Assembly: GCF_002259415.1 (NCBI RefSeq) | Contig: NZ_NPFY01000008.1 | Coordinates: 124,001 to 188,000, forward strand | Direction of reading: 5' to 3' | From: Rhodococcus sp. 14-2470-1b | GTDB lineage: Bacteria > Actinomycetota > Actinomycetes > Mycobacteriales > Mycobacteriaceae | Length of the DNA stretch: 64,000 nucleotides | Shown: piece after piece, positions 1 to 8,209 of the stretch | How positions within the stretch are numbered: the first letter of the stretch is position 1 | Layout: every line of letters begins with the position of its first letter | Translations under genes and position numbers: made by a program | The notes under the pieces: model-generated | Databases searched by the model: none | What the model was told of the DNA's origin: nothing | The model's input: the letters and a program-made list of their open reading frames with translations, nothing else

Positions 1-826
1 GCAACGCTTCGAGGGTGCGGTAGTCGACCAGCGTGTCGGGGCCCATGTCCGCACGGATGTCGTCCCACAGTCCGTGGTAACCCTCGGTCCGTTCGGACAT
101 GATCTCGGGCAACGAGCCGGTGCCGAAATCGCTCAGCGGCAGATCGTCGTCGATGATGTAGGCGTACATGCGCTCCGGGCTGGTCGGGGTGAAACCGGCC
201 TTGTACCGCGGGCCGCCGTAGAAGATCTGCGAGCACGTCATGTCCGCGGGCCGTGGACCTTCCATCCTGAAGATGGACATCCCGACCGACTGCGGTTGCG
301 CATCGATGCCGATCGAACGGCGTACGGTGGAGCGGATCCCGTCGGCCCCGACGACGAGATCGAAGGTGTCTTCGGAACCGTCCGAGAACCTCACGGTGAC
401 ACCGTCACTCGTGCTGTCGTCGTCGATCCCTTGGACGCACAGATTCATTCGAACGTCCACCCCGGATGCATCGACGGCGGTGCTGAGCACCCGCTGCAGA
501 TGGAACCGCATCGATCCCATGCCGGGAGGCAAGCCGGGGCCGCCCATCGGCGGCATGGGCATGTCGTTGATCAGGTTCCCGTCGGCGGTACGAAACTGAA
601 CGTGATCCCACGGATAGCCTGCCGCGAGGATGTCGTCGACTACTCCTACCCGGTCGAGCGCCATGAGCGCATTGCCCTGCAGGGTGATGCCGTGGCCGAG
701 AGTAGGCCAGGCGCTCTGGCGTTCGGCCAGGACGACATCGATGCCATTGCGACGCATGGCAAGTGCTGCGACGGAGCCGGCGGTACCGCCTCCGACGACG
801 AGCACACGATTGATGGATCGGGACAT
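1..826 (-). CDS. FAD-dependent monooxygenase, 3' end outside window
   Basis: This is the N-terminal 275 residues of a flavoprotein hydroxylase of the PHBH/salicylate hydroxylase type, which would use NAD(P)H and O2 to hydroxylate an aromatic or similar ring in the cytoplasm. The translation starts MSRSINRVLVVGGGTAGSVAA, a GxGxxG FAD-binding fold, and later has VVGADGIRSTVR, the second FAD/NAD-contact motif of this superfamily. The ATG at 826 has AGGAG about 6 nt upstream. The gene runs off the left edge, so its C-terminus and substrate-specific part are not visible. It follows the dioxygenase gene at 974-1909 by 147 nt on the same strand, suggesting that hydroxylation is followed by ring cleavage. 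The superfamily assignment is firm; the substrate is unknown. Confidence 0.85.
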   Translation of the reverse strand, partial: MSRSINRVLVVGGGTAGSVAALAMRRNGIDVVLAERQSAWPTLGHGITLQGNALMALDRVGVVDDILAAGYPWDHVQFRTADGNLINDMPMPPMGGPGLPPGMGSMRFHLQRVLSTAVDASGVDVRMNLCVQGIDDDSTSDGVTVRFSDGSEDTFDLVVGADGIRSTVRRSIGIDAQPQSVGMSIFRMEGPRPADMTCSQIFYGGPRYKAGFTPTSPERMYAYIIDDDLPLSDFGTGSLPEIMSERTEGYHGLWDDIRADMGPDTLVDYRTLEAL

Positions 827-973
827 GGGTTTTCTCCTGGGAAGGACACGCGGACGCGCATCGTTGCGTGGCTGCCGGGCCCACGCGTCGTGTTTGCGGG
901 CGGGTGTCCAGCACGTGAGATTCACTGACGATAGGAAGAACTCGACACAGGGTGTCGGTCGACGCTCGGAAGA

Positions 974-1909
974 TCAGACCGGCGGCGCGACGAAGAGTGG
1001 GTCAGGGGTGTTGAACAGCTTCTTGGCGATCAGCTCGCCCATTTCGTCCGCAGTGCCCCACTGGTCTTGATTCTCGGGCTGGCTGATGTCGTAGACATGT
1101 GGATGCCAGGTGTCCTCGTCCAAAGTCTCGACGCCGTAGGTGTATTCGTGACCGTTGCCGTGGGGATCCAAGAAGTACATGAACACGTTGTCGCCGGCCA
1201 TGTGGCGTCCCGGTCCCCACACCTTCTCCGTCCCGGCCCTCATTGCGCGGCCCGATCCGCGCATCCACTCTTCCAGTCCGCGCATCTCGAACGACGCGTG
1301 GTGCAGAGATACGTGCGGCGCTCGCGTGATGGCCAAGTTGTGGTGGTACGGGTTGCACCGCATGAAATACATCATCTCGCCGGCCTGAGGGTGAGCGAGC
1401 GTGTCCGACAGGTCGAAACCGAGTTGCTGCTCGTAGAAGCCACGGGTGCGCAGCGGGTCGGGCGAATTGATCACCGCGTGGGCCAGTCGCACCGGGATGG
1501 CTTCTCGCTCTTCGACCTTCCGGTGCCGGCGCGCAGCGACGTCGGAGGACACCTCGATCACGCGACCGTCGATGTCGAAGAATCGGAAGCCGTAACCGCC
1601 TCCTGGCGTCTGCATCGCCTGCGGTTCGGACACGATGCGGATGCCGTTGGCGATGAGCTGCTCGGCGAGCTTGTCGACGTCGGCCTCGTTGGCGGCACCG
1701 AATGCCAGCAGATCCAGTCGCTTCTCGGTGTCCTTGCGCAGACGGACGACATACTGCTCGGGCGAACCTTCTGCGGCGAAGAACGAGATACCCGTGTCCG
1801 ACTCGGTCTGAGTCAAGCCCCAGGTGGTGCGATAGAACTCGACCTGATCCTCGTAGTCGGGGACCGCGAAGTCGACGTGACGCAAGTGCGTGATCAACCG
1901 GTTGCTCAT
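974..1909 (-). CDS. Extradiol ring-cleavage dioxygenase (VOC superfamily)
   Basis: A 311-residue protein made of two vicinal-oxygen-chelate modules, about residues 5-125 and 140-265, as in type I extradiol dioxygenases that split catechols next to the two hydroxyls using Fe(II). Candidate metal ligands sit in the second module: H144 (LAHAV), H203 or H204 (LHHASF) and E255 (GHEYTYG). The GHEYTYG segment resembles the C-terminal signature of catechol 2,3-dioxygenase-like enzymes. The frame stays open further upstream, but the ATG at 1909 has GGAGAAG at the right distance and starts at the conserved first beta strand (HLRHVDFAVPD). It is the first gene of the unit that also contains the flavin monooxygenase, and it is divergent from a LysR gene. 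The specific substrate cannot be read from the sequence. Confidence 0.85.
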   Translation of the reverse strand: MSNRLITHLRHVDFAVPDYEDQVEFYRTTWGLTQTESDTGISFFAAEGSPEQYVVRLRKDTEKRLDLLAFGAANEADVDKLAEQLIANGIRIVSEPQAMQTPGGGYGFRFFDIDGRVIEVSSDVAARRHRKVEEREAIPVRLAHAVINSPDPLRTRGFYEQQLGFDLSDTLAHPQAGEMMYFMRCNPYHHNLAITRAPHVSLHHASFEMRGLEEWMRGSGRAMRAGTEKVWGPGRHMAGDNVFMYFLDPHGNGHEYTYGVETLDEDTWHPHVYDISQPENQDQWGTADEMGELIAKKLFNTPDPLFVAPPV

Positions 1910-2081
1910 GAAACTTCTCCTATTTGGACGGGCTTCTGTCGACGCCTCGTTCGATGGCCGGTAGGTCGCTTGGTGAGACACAGCCTGTGGTGTGGGGCGA
2001 TGTCTCCACTGTGCATGACCTCGATCACATAGGAAAGAGCGATTCGACGATGCCAGCAATAGGCACGAGCTATAGTGCGGA
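1910..2081. promoter_or_regulatory. Divergent promoter region between dioxygenase and LysR genes
   Basis: These 172 bases separate the dioxygenase gene (minus) from the LysR gene (plus), the classic arrangement for LysR autoregulation plus activation of the divergent catabolic gene. A TATAGT hexamer at 2071-2076 ends 5 nt before the LysR ATG, where a -10 box of a leaderless transcript would be. I could not pick out a convincing T-N11-A LysR box by eye. Confidence 0.5.
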
Positions 2082-3038
2082 ATGCCTCGAGTCAACCTGC
2101 GGGACTTCGATCTGAACATGTTGGTCACCCTCGACGCGCTCCTGCAGGAGAAGAACGTCACCAGGGCCGCACGCCGCCTGGGCGTCACTCAGCCGTCGGT
2201 CTCCGCCGCACTTGCCCGGCTTCGCCGCCACTTCGGCGACGACCTACTCCGTCGCACCGGCAGCCGATACGAGCTGACCTCGCTGGCGGAACTGCTCGCG
2301 ACGCAGACTGCCCCGGCGCTTCTGGGGGTGCAGCGAGTACTCGACGTGGCACCCAGTTTCGATCCCGGTTCGTCCGAGCGGGAGTTCACGCTCATGATGA
2401 GCGATTACGCCACGACGATCTTCGCGGACTCGCTGTCCGGAGTCATCGCCGCGCAGGCTCCTGGGGTGCGGTTGATGTTCCGAGAGGTCAACGCATTCGC
2501 GGTCTCTCACGCCGCCGAAACACTACGAAGTGTGGATGGAATATTGTTGCCGCACGGATTCATTCACGATGTTCCGGCCGACAAGCTGTGGGAGGACACT
2601 TGGGTGTGCATTGTCTCCGGCGACAATGCACACGTGGGCGCTTCGGTCACGCTCGAGCAGTTGAAAAGCCTGCCGTGGATCGTGAGCTACAACAACGCGA
2701 CGGCATTCACCCCAGCGGTCCAGCAGCTCCGCACGATCGGCATCGAACCGGACATCCGATCGGTTACCGAAAGCTTTCTTGCACTTCCCTTTCTGATCGC
2801 CGGGACCGACCGCATCGCACTGATACAAGCGCGGTTGGCCGACAGACTCCGCCACGCCGCCGACATTCGCATTCTGCCGTGCCCATGGGAGGTCAACCCT
2901 CTCGTCGAGGCGTTCTGGTGGCATCCGGCGATGCACGACGATCCCGCGCACGCATGGTTGCGGAAGTCGCTGCGCGAAGCCGGTCGCCGGCTCGAACGAT
3001 CAGGCGCGCAGCCTCCGTCGAGAGCTCACCACTCGTAG
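2082..3038 (+). CDS. LysR-family transcriptional regulator
   Basis: A 318-residue LysR regulator. Residues 4-64 form the winged helix-turn-helix (FDLNMLVTLDALLQEKNVTRAARRLGVTQPSVSAAL), and the remainder is the periplasmic-binding-protein-like effector domain, resembling NodD/NahR-type members that sense aromatic inducers. No Shine-Dalgarno sequence precedes the ATG at 2082, and a -10-like TATAGT ends 5 nt upstream, so the mRNA may be leaderless. It is divergent from the dioxygenase/monooxygenase pair, which it probably activates in response to their substrate or an intermediate. Its 3' end overlaps the convergent 3-hydroxyacyl-CoA dehydrogenase gene (stop at 3026) by 13 nt. The family call is secure; the target and inducer are inferred. 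Confidence 0.9.
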   Translation: MPRVNLRDFDLNMLVTLDALLQEKNVTRAARRLGVTQPSVSAALARLRRHFGDDLLRRTGSRYELTSLAELLATQTAPALLGVQRVLDVAPSFDPGSSEREFTLMMSDYATTIFADSLSGVIAAQAPGVRLMFREVNAFAVSHAAETLRSVDGILLPHGFIHDVPADKLWEDTWVCIVSGDNAHVGASVTLEQLKSLPWIVSYNNATAFTPAVQQLRTIGIEPDIRSVTESFLALPFLIAGTDRIALIQARLADRLRHAADIRILPCPWEVNPLVEAFWWHPAMHDDPAHAWLRKSLREAGRRLERSGAQPPSRAHHS

Positions 3039-3868
3039 AAGCCTCGTCCCGTCTTTCGCCCCAGATGTCCTGCGGCGACTTTCTCGCGCAACAGCGCCGG
3101 TGGATCGAACCGTGCGCCCACTTCGGCCGCCAGATGTTCGGCGATCGCCAACCGAACGTCGAGCCCGACCACGTCGGTGGTCCTCAGCGGACCCATCGGG
3201 TGCTTGTACCCCAAAGTCATTGCGGTATCGATGTCTTCCGCCGACGCAACTCCGTCCTCGAGCATCCTGATAGCTTCCAGAGCGATCGCGACCCCGAGCC
3301 GTGACGACGCGAACCCCGGCGAGTCGGTCACGGTGATCGCCGTCTTGTCCAGAGACTCCACCCACAGCTGCGCACCGGAGACGACGTCGGCATCCGTTTT
3401 CGCTCCGACGACGATCTCCACCAGTTGGCTGGCGGGAACGGGATTGAAGAAGTGCAGTCCGAGGAATCGTTCCGGCCGAGTCAACGTCGCGGCGAGGTCG
3501 TCCACGGACAACGAACTGGTGTTGGTAGCGAGAACTGCGTCGGGTGCTGCCGCTTCCACACGAGCCAACACGGACGCTTTGAGCTCGACGATCTCCGGCA
3601 CTGCTTCGACCACCAGGGTGCACCCGGCGAGCGCGGAGTCCTCGGTCGCAATCGTGAGTCGCTCGAGCGTTTCGTCCCGAGTCGAGTGCAGCGAACCACG
3701 TTCTGCTGCTGTGGCAACGCTGGTCCGCACACGCTCGCGCGCAGCATCACCCGCGGCCGAGTCGGCCTCGATGACAGTCACGTTCGATCCCGCGACGAGG
3801 AAGGCGTGGGCTATTCCGGCGCCCATTCGGCCTCCGCCGAATACTCCGACGTGCGTAGGCAGGGTCAT
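3026..3868 (-). CDS. 3-hydroxyacyl-CoA dehydrogenase (last gene of operon)
   Basis: A 280-residue protein of the 3-hydroxybutyryl-CoA dehydrogenase type, oxidising a 3-hydroxyacyl-CoA to a 3-ketoacyl-CoA with NAD+. The N-terminal Rossmann motif is VGVFGGGRMGAGIAHAF, followed by the NTSSL substrate-loop segment, GLHFFNPV (catalytic His) and DSPGF (family signature). The C-terminal helical domain ends in KTGRGFYEW, typical of complete members. The ATG at 3868 has GGAGA 7 nt upstream, which I prefer to in-frame codons further up. It is the distal gene of the minus-strand operon and one of three paralogues in it (also 10048-10935 and 10945-11823), suggesting several rounds of beta-oxidation or separate chain and ring substrates. 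Confidence 0.9.
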   Translation of the reverse strand: MTLPTHVGVFGGGRMGAGIAHAFLVAGSNVTVIEADSAAGDAARERVRTSVATAAERGSLHSTRDETLERLTIATEDSALAGCTLVVEAVPEIVELKASVLARVEAAAPDAVLATNTSSLSVDDLAATLTRPERFLGLHFFNPVPASQLVEIVVGAKTDADVVSGAQLWVESLDKTAITVTDSPGFASSRLGVAIALEAIRMLEDGVASAEDIDTAMTLGYKHPMGPLRTTDVVGLDVRLAIAEHLAAEVGARFDPPALLREKVAAGHLGRKTGRGFYEW

Positions 3869-3932
3869 CAGTTCTCCGATCCGAATCGTATTTTGTCCGA
3901 GTCGACTACGCGTACTCGGCTTCGCCACCCGG

Positions 3933-4388
3933 TCATGCCGACCGTCGGGCGATCAGAAGCGTTTTCGTTCCTTGCTGAACGGTTGCACCGTGTTGGTCGA
4001 GCACGGTGACCGCGAAATCGACGATCCCCCGGTCCGTCCGATCGGAGACCGGTCGCTGGCCCGACACTCGATACTCCACCCGGATCGTGTCTCCGAAATG
4101 GATCGGACCTCGAAATCTCCAGTCCCCGATCCCCACCAATGCCAACACCGATTCGTCGAGCTCGCCGGTGCGGGCCCACATCAAACCATGAGCGAACGTC
4201 AGGCCCAGCAAGCCGTGCGCAATGCGAGTGCCGAAGGCCGTCGTCTTCGCGTATTCCTCACTCGTGTGCAGCGGGAAATGATCGCCGGTGAGACCGGCGA
4301 AGTTCCCTACGTCGGCCTCGGTGACGGTGCGCGAAGGACTCGACCATGACCTCCCGACGGTCAGATCGTCGAACCACAGCGACGTCAT
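3933..4388 (-). CDS. MaoC-like (R)-specific enoyl-CoA hydratase
   Basis: A 151-residue single hot-dog-fold protein of the MaoC family, which hydrates trans-2-enoyl-CoA. The catalytic segment FAGLTGDHFPLHTSEEYA carries the Asp and His expected of the family, and is followed by FGTRIAHGLLG, the usual second signature. Its ATG overlaps the stop codon of the upstream quinone-reductase-like gene (ATGA at 4385-4388), so the two are probably translationally coupled. Within the operon it would supply a hydratase activity alongside the crotonase-type hydratase at 13823-14608. Family confidence is high; the actual acyl-CoA substrate is unknown. Confidence 0.88.
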   Translation of the reverse strand: MTSLWFDDLTVGRSWSSPSRTVTEADVGNFAGLTGDHFPLHTSEEYAKTTAFGTRIAHGLLGLTFAHGLMWARTGELDESVLALVGIGDWRFRGPIHFGDTIRVEYRVSGQRPVSDRTDRGIVDFAVTVLDQHGATVQQGTKTLLIARRSA

Positions 4389-5368
4389 CCCAATCCGGTC
4401 GTCACGACGACCTTCCCCTTGACCTTCCCGTCCTTGACGTATTGCATTGCGTCCCCGACCTTGTCCAACGAATACGTGGAGTCGACCGCCGCGTTCAGTT
4501 CTCCCTTGTCGAACCGCTCGAACATCTCGGCCATCGTCGAGCGCATCAGTTCCGGATCGCGATCGCGGTAGTCACTGCTCTGCAGACCGATGATGCTGAT
4601 GCTCTTGACGAGGACATGACCCGGTTTGATCGGGTTCTGCCCACCGGCCGCGAAGCCGACGATGACGATACGACCCTCCCACGCGGTTGCTCGAATGATC
4701 TGCGTCAGGAAATCGCCACCGAGCATTTCGAGTACGACGTCGACGCCACGACCGTCGGTTGCGGCGAGAAGGTCGTCGCGAAGGGTCTCCGGAGTCGATG
4801 TCAGGACCACGTCGGCCCCCTGTCGACGGGCCAGTTCGCCTTTGGCTTCGTCCTGGGCGAGGGCGATCACGCGTGCACCCCACGCCTTCGCCACCTGTAC
4901 GCCGGCCGACCCGACCCCACCGCCTGCACCGGTGACGAGAACGGTCTCGCCCGGCCGCATCTGACCGCGTCGAAGCAGTCCGAAGTACGCCGTCGAATAC
5001 ACCAACCCGAATGCTGCAGCTTCTTCGTAGCTCATGCTGTCGGGCAGTGGCATCACCAGCTCCGCCGACACCCTCAACTGTTCGGCGTAACCGCCGTATT
5101 CGACGAGTGCCAGTACGCGTTCGCCCACCGACAGCCGGGTGACCCCGTCACCGACGGCGATGACTCGTCCCGCGGCCTCCTTACCCGGGCTGAACGGACG
5201 ATCAGGCAAGTTCTGGTAGCTGCCTTCTACGACCAGAATGTCCGGGAAGTTGATGCTGACCGCACCGATCTCGATCACCACTTCGCCTGGCCCGGGCTGC
5301 AGGTCCGGCACGTCCTCCACGACGAGCGTCGACGGCGGGCCGAATTCCTTGACAAGTGCTGCACGCAT
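4385..5368 (-). CDS. Zinc-independent MDR oxidoreductase (quinone reductase-like)
   Basis: A 327-residue medium-chain dehydrogenase/reductase. The N-terminal GroES-like domain covers about residues 1-125 (PGPGEVVIEIGAVSINFPDILVVEG) and the nucleotide domain has VLVTGAGGGVGSAGVQVAKAWGA, the NADPH-binding motif of quinone oxidoreductases. The cysteine and glutamate ligands of zinc alcohol dehydrogenases are absent. It reads through into the MaoC gene with an ATGA overlap. In this context it could reduce an enoyl-CoA or quinone intermediate, but nothing in the sequence fixes the substrate. Confidence 0.85.
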   Translation of the reverse strand: MRAALVKEFGPPSTLVVEDVPDLQPGPGEVVIEIGAVSINFPDILVVEGSYQNLPDRPFSPGKEAAGRVIAVGDGVTRLSVGERVLALVEYGGYAEQLRVSAELVMPLPDSMSYEEAAAFGLVYSTAYFGLLRRGQMRPGETVLVTGAGGGVGSAGVQVAKAWGARVIALAQDEAKGELARRQGADVVLTSTPETLRDDLLAATDGRGVDVVLEMLGGDFLTQIIRATAWEGRIVIVGFAAGGQNPIKPGHVLVKSISIIGLQSSDYRDRDPELMRSTMAEMFERFDKGELNAAVDSTYSLDKVGDAMQYVKDGKVKGKVVVTTGLG

Positions 5369-5414
5369 GAATCAATCCTGTTCTCGAACGAAGATTTGTG
5401 TAGGGCGGACCGAT

Positions 5415-6545
5415 TCAATCCCAGAGTGGTCCATCGGGTAGTTCCTGGAGAGCGGGATACGGCACCGTCTCACCGACGCCGCGCAGCCCGGGGACAAGCG
5501 GACTCGGCAGTGTGGCGAACGACGCCTGCCGGTCGCCCGGTTGGGATACCCGCTCGGGCGCATCGACGTCCACCAGCGACGTCTCGACCGCCTCGTCCCA
5601 GCTGGCGACCACGACGGTACAGACGTCTTCACCGTCGAGCACCTCGCGCCAGTGCACCGCGCTGTGCCGGGAGAACACTTCGGTCAGGGCGGAGATGACA
5701 GCTTCTTCGTTTCCGGCGTCGTCGTGGAATTTCTCGTCGAGCCCCACGAGGGCGACCAGACGATCCCAGAACTTCTGTTCCAGTGCAGCACAGGCGATAT
5801 GCCGACCGTCACTCGTCGGGTAGATGTGGTAGCGCGGGCTACCGCCGGTCAGTTGTTCGGCGCCGGGTCGTGGCCAGGACCCGCCGGCCTGGTGCGCTGC
5901 GAAGTATCCGTAGCTCAGGACCTGCAGGTTGTGGGCCATCGACACCTGAATGTGCCGGCCCTTGCCGGTCTTGTCGACCTGGCGCAGTGCGAGCAGGATG
6001 TTCACCACCGCCGGGTACGTACCTGCAGCGATGTCCGCCAGCACCGTGACCGGCAGCGAAGGTGATCCGGACGAGTCTCTGACGACCCCGAGCAGTCCGG
6101 TCTCCGCAAGATAGTTGAGGTCGTGTCCTGCCCGAGCAGCGTGCGGGCCCGTCGGCCCGTATCCGGTGATGGAACAGTAGATCACGCGGGGATTGACCGA
6201 TTCGATCGCGTCGAAACCCAAGCCGAGGCGATCCGCGACACCTGGCCTGAACTGCTCGATCACCACATCGGCTTCGGCAGCGAGCTCGACGACGCGGTCC
6301 CGTTGAGCGGGATCCTTGAAGTCGACACCGTACGCGCGCTTACCTCGATTGAGGACAGCATAGTTCGCACTGGCGTCACCGAATTTCGGCTCGTACGAGC
6401 GCATTTCGTCACCGCGACCGGGTCGCTCCAACTTGACCACGTCGGCGCCTGCCTCGGCGAGAAACAGCGTCGCGAGCGGGCCGGGCAACAGCGTCGACAG
6501 GTCGAGCACCTTCACCCCGTCGAGGGGCAGATCGGTGTCGGTCAC
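5415..6545 (-). CDS. CoA-transferase family III, alpha-methylacyl-CoA racemase-like
   Basis: A 376-residue CaiB/BaiF-fold protein. It begins at a GTG (6545) that overlaps the TGA of the upstream CoA ligase, matching the conserved family start LDGVKVLDLSTLLPGPLATLFLAEAGADVVKLE. The segment AGHDLNYLAETG and the later VLADIAAGTYP correspond to the His and Asp of the acid/base pair in alpha-methylacyl-CoA racemases, so I favour a racemase that interconverts 2-methyl (or ring-substituted) acyl-CoA epimers over a true CoA transferase. This would make sense in a pathway that yields branched or cyclic acyl-CoA esters. The fold is secure; racemase versus transferase is an inference from two motifs. 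Confidence 0.8.
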   Translation of the reverse strand: MTDTDLPLDGVKVLDLSTLLPGPLATLFLAEAGADVVKLERPGRGDEMRSYEPKFGDASANYAVLNRGKRAYGVDFKDPAQRDRVVELAAEADVVIEQFRPGVADRLGLGFDAIESVNPRVIYCSITGYGPTGPHAARAGHDLNYLAETGLLGVVRDSSGSPSLPVTVLADIAAGTYPAVVNILLALRQVDKTGKGRHIQVSMAHNLQVLSYGYFAAHQAGGSWPRPGAEQLTGGSPRYHIYPTSDGRHIACAALEQKFWDRLVALVGLDEKFHDDAGNEEAVISALTEVFSRHSAVHWREVLDGEDVCTVVVASWDEAVETSLVDVDAPERVSQPGDRQASFATLPSPLVPGLRGVGETVPYPALQELPDGPLWD

Positions 6546-8209
6546 AGAACCATCTCCCGCAACTTGAACTTCTGGATCTTTCCGCTCGGTGTCATGGGCA
6601 ACTCGGGCATGCTGACGACGCGTTCGGGCAGGTAGTGCTTGGACATGCCCTGTTCGAGGAGGTACGCCGACAGGGTCTCCACGGTGAAGTCGGCGAACCC
6701 GTCCTTGACGACGATCACTGCGCACACCCGTTCACCGAGTCGCTCGTCGGGAATGCCGATGACCGCGACGTTCAGCACCTCGGGGTGATCGAAAATGGCC
6801 GATTCCACGTCGGTCACGGGGATGTTCTCCCCGCCCCTGATGATGATGTCCTTCGTGCGGCCGCGCAGGGACAACCAACCGTTGCCGTCCACACTCGCCC
6901 GATCACCGGTACGAAACCACAGCCCCGGGAGGTACGAATCCTCGGTCGCGTCACGGCGATCGTAATAACCGAAAACGACACCCGGTCCCCGCATCAACAG
7001 ATCCCCGACCTCGTCGGCTCCGACCTCGACACCGTCGGGATCGACGACCTTGACCGCCGATCCGGCGAACAGCGACCCGTCGGTGCGCTGAATCTCGGAC
7101 GGTGAATCGGGCGTGCACGAGCTCATGATGCTGCACTCGGTCAACCCCCATGCCGGGCAGATGTAGGCACCCAGTGCAGCCTGCGCCTGGGCGGGTAGAT
7201 TTCGTGGTACCGACGATCCTGCGACCACGATGCACTTCAGCGGACAGTCCGGATCGCCCGCGAGGCTGGTCCGCATCATGTCCTGCAGGAAGGTCGGGGC
7301 TCCGAAGAAGCTCGTGACGCCTTCCTCGCGGATGACCTGAACACCCCACACCGGATCCCAGCGATCGACGTGCACTGCGGTTCCGCACAGCAACGTCGTC
7401 AGGACGATGCCCCATTCGAATCCGGTATGGTGCCCGGCCGGCGATGCCACCAGTTGCACCATCGGATCACCCCAGACGTCGGCACCGACGTGCTCGGCCT
7501 GTCGACGAGCCGAGTAGATCAGCGTGTCGTGACTGTGCATGGCGCCCTTGGGCTCTCCGGTCGTACCCGAGGTGAACCCCAGGTAGCACAACCGGCCGGG
7601 CTCCGGGTCCGCGAACCGCCGAGTCGGAGTGTCCGCGTACGACGACCAGAGGGACTCCCCCGCGCGTAGATCGCTCGCGTCGTCGTCGATGATCACGACG
7701 TGTTCGAGCGCCGGAATCTGTTCACGCAGAACGCGGGAGAGCTCGAGATGCTCCGTACTGCGCCACCGACGCGGGATCACAAGCACTCGGGCTTTGCTGC
7801 GTCGCAGGATCGCCGCGGCCTGCTGCTCTCCGTAGGCGACAGGAATGCCGGCGTAGATGGCGCCGATCTCGTTGATCCCGAACACCAACTCCGCGTACTC
7901 GACCCAGTTCGGCAACATCAGTACCACTGCATCACCGACACCGACGCCGAGGGAAGACAGGACGCTGGCGGCGTGGGTGGCGTTCGCGTCGAACTCTGTG
8001 TACGAACGGGTGACGCGGTCACCGTCGGATCTGCGTCCGACGAGAGCCTCGCGGTCCGGGTACCGAGATGCGGCCTCGGTGAGCAGTGATCGAATCGACC
8101 GGTTCTCCCACCACCCGGCCTCGCGCCACTGCGCTGCTGTTTCCTCGTCGATCGGGGTGTATTGACCGTCGAGGAGGTCTGCGATCGGCGAGAACGTATC
8201 CGCGCTCAT
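6542..8209 (-). CDS. aliA: AMP-forming acyl-CoA ligase, cyclohexanecarboxylate-CoA ligase-like
   Basis: A 555-residue ANL-superfamily ligase that would activate a carboxylic acid to its CoA ester with ATP. Motifs are LGFTSGTTGEPKGAMHS (P-loop-like A3), GLTECS (A5), YDRRDATEDSYLPGLWFRTGD (A7), GRTKDIIIRGGENI (A8) and the C-terminal lysine motif MTPSGKIQKFKLRE (A10). The N-terminus (WREAGWWENRSIRSLLTEAA) resembles cyclohexanecarboxylate-CoA ligases. A GTG three codons' worth of bases upstream (8212) gives an in-frame alternative, but AAGG spacing favours the ATG at 8209. It is embedded between an acyl-CoA dehydrogenase and a racemase-like gene with overlapping ends, and BadI- and BadK-like genes lie in the same operon, which supports an alicyclic acid as substrate. 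The gene symbol is by analogy. Confidence 0.8.
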   Translation of the reverse strand: MSADTFSPIADLLDGQYTPIDEETAAQWREAGWWENRSIRSLLTEAASRYPDREALVGRRSDGDRVTRSYTEFDANATHAASVLSSLGVGVGDAVVLMLPNWVEYAELVFGINEIGAIYAGIPVAYGEQQAAAILRRSKARVLVIPRRWRSTEHLELSRVLREQIPALEHVVIIDDDASDLRAGESLWSSYADTPTRRFADPEPGRLCYLGFTSGTTGEPKGAMHSHDTLIYSARRQAEHVGADVWGDPMVQLVASPAGHHTGFEWGIVLTTLLCGTAVHVDRWDPVWGVQVIREEGVTSFFGAPTFLQDMMRTSLAGDPDCPLKCIVVAGSSVPRNLPAQAQAALGAYICPAWGLTECSIMSSCTPDSPSEIQRTDGSLFAGSAVKVVDPDGVEVGADEVGDLLMRGPGVVFGYYDRRDATEDSYLPGLWFRTGDRASVDGNGWLSLRGRTKDIIIRGGENIPVTDVESAIFDHPEVLNVAVIGIPDERLGERVCAVIVVKDGFADFTVETLSAYLLEQGMSKHYLPERVVSMPELPMTPSGKIQKFKLREMVL

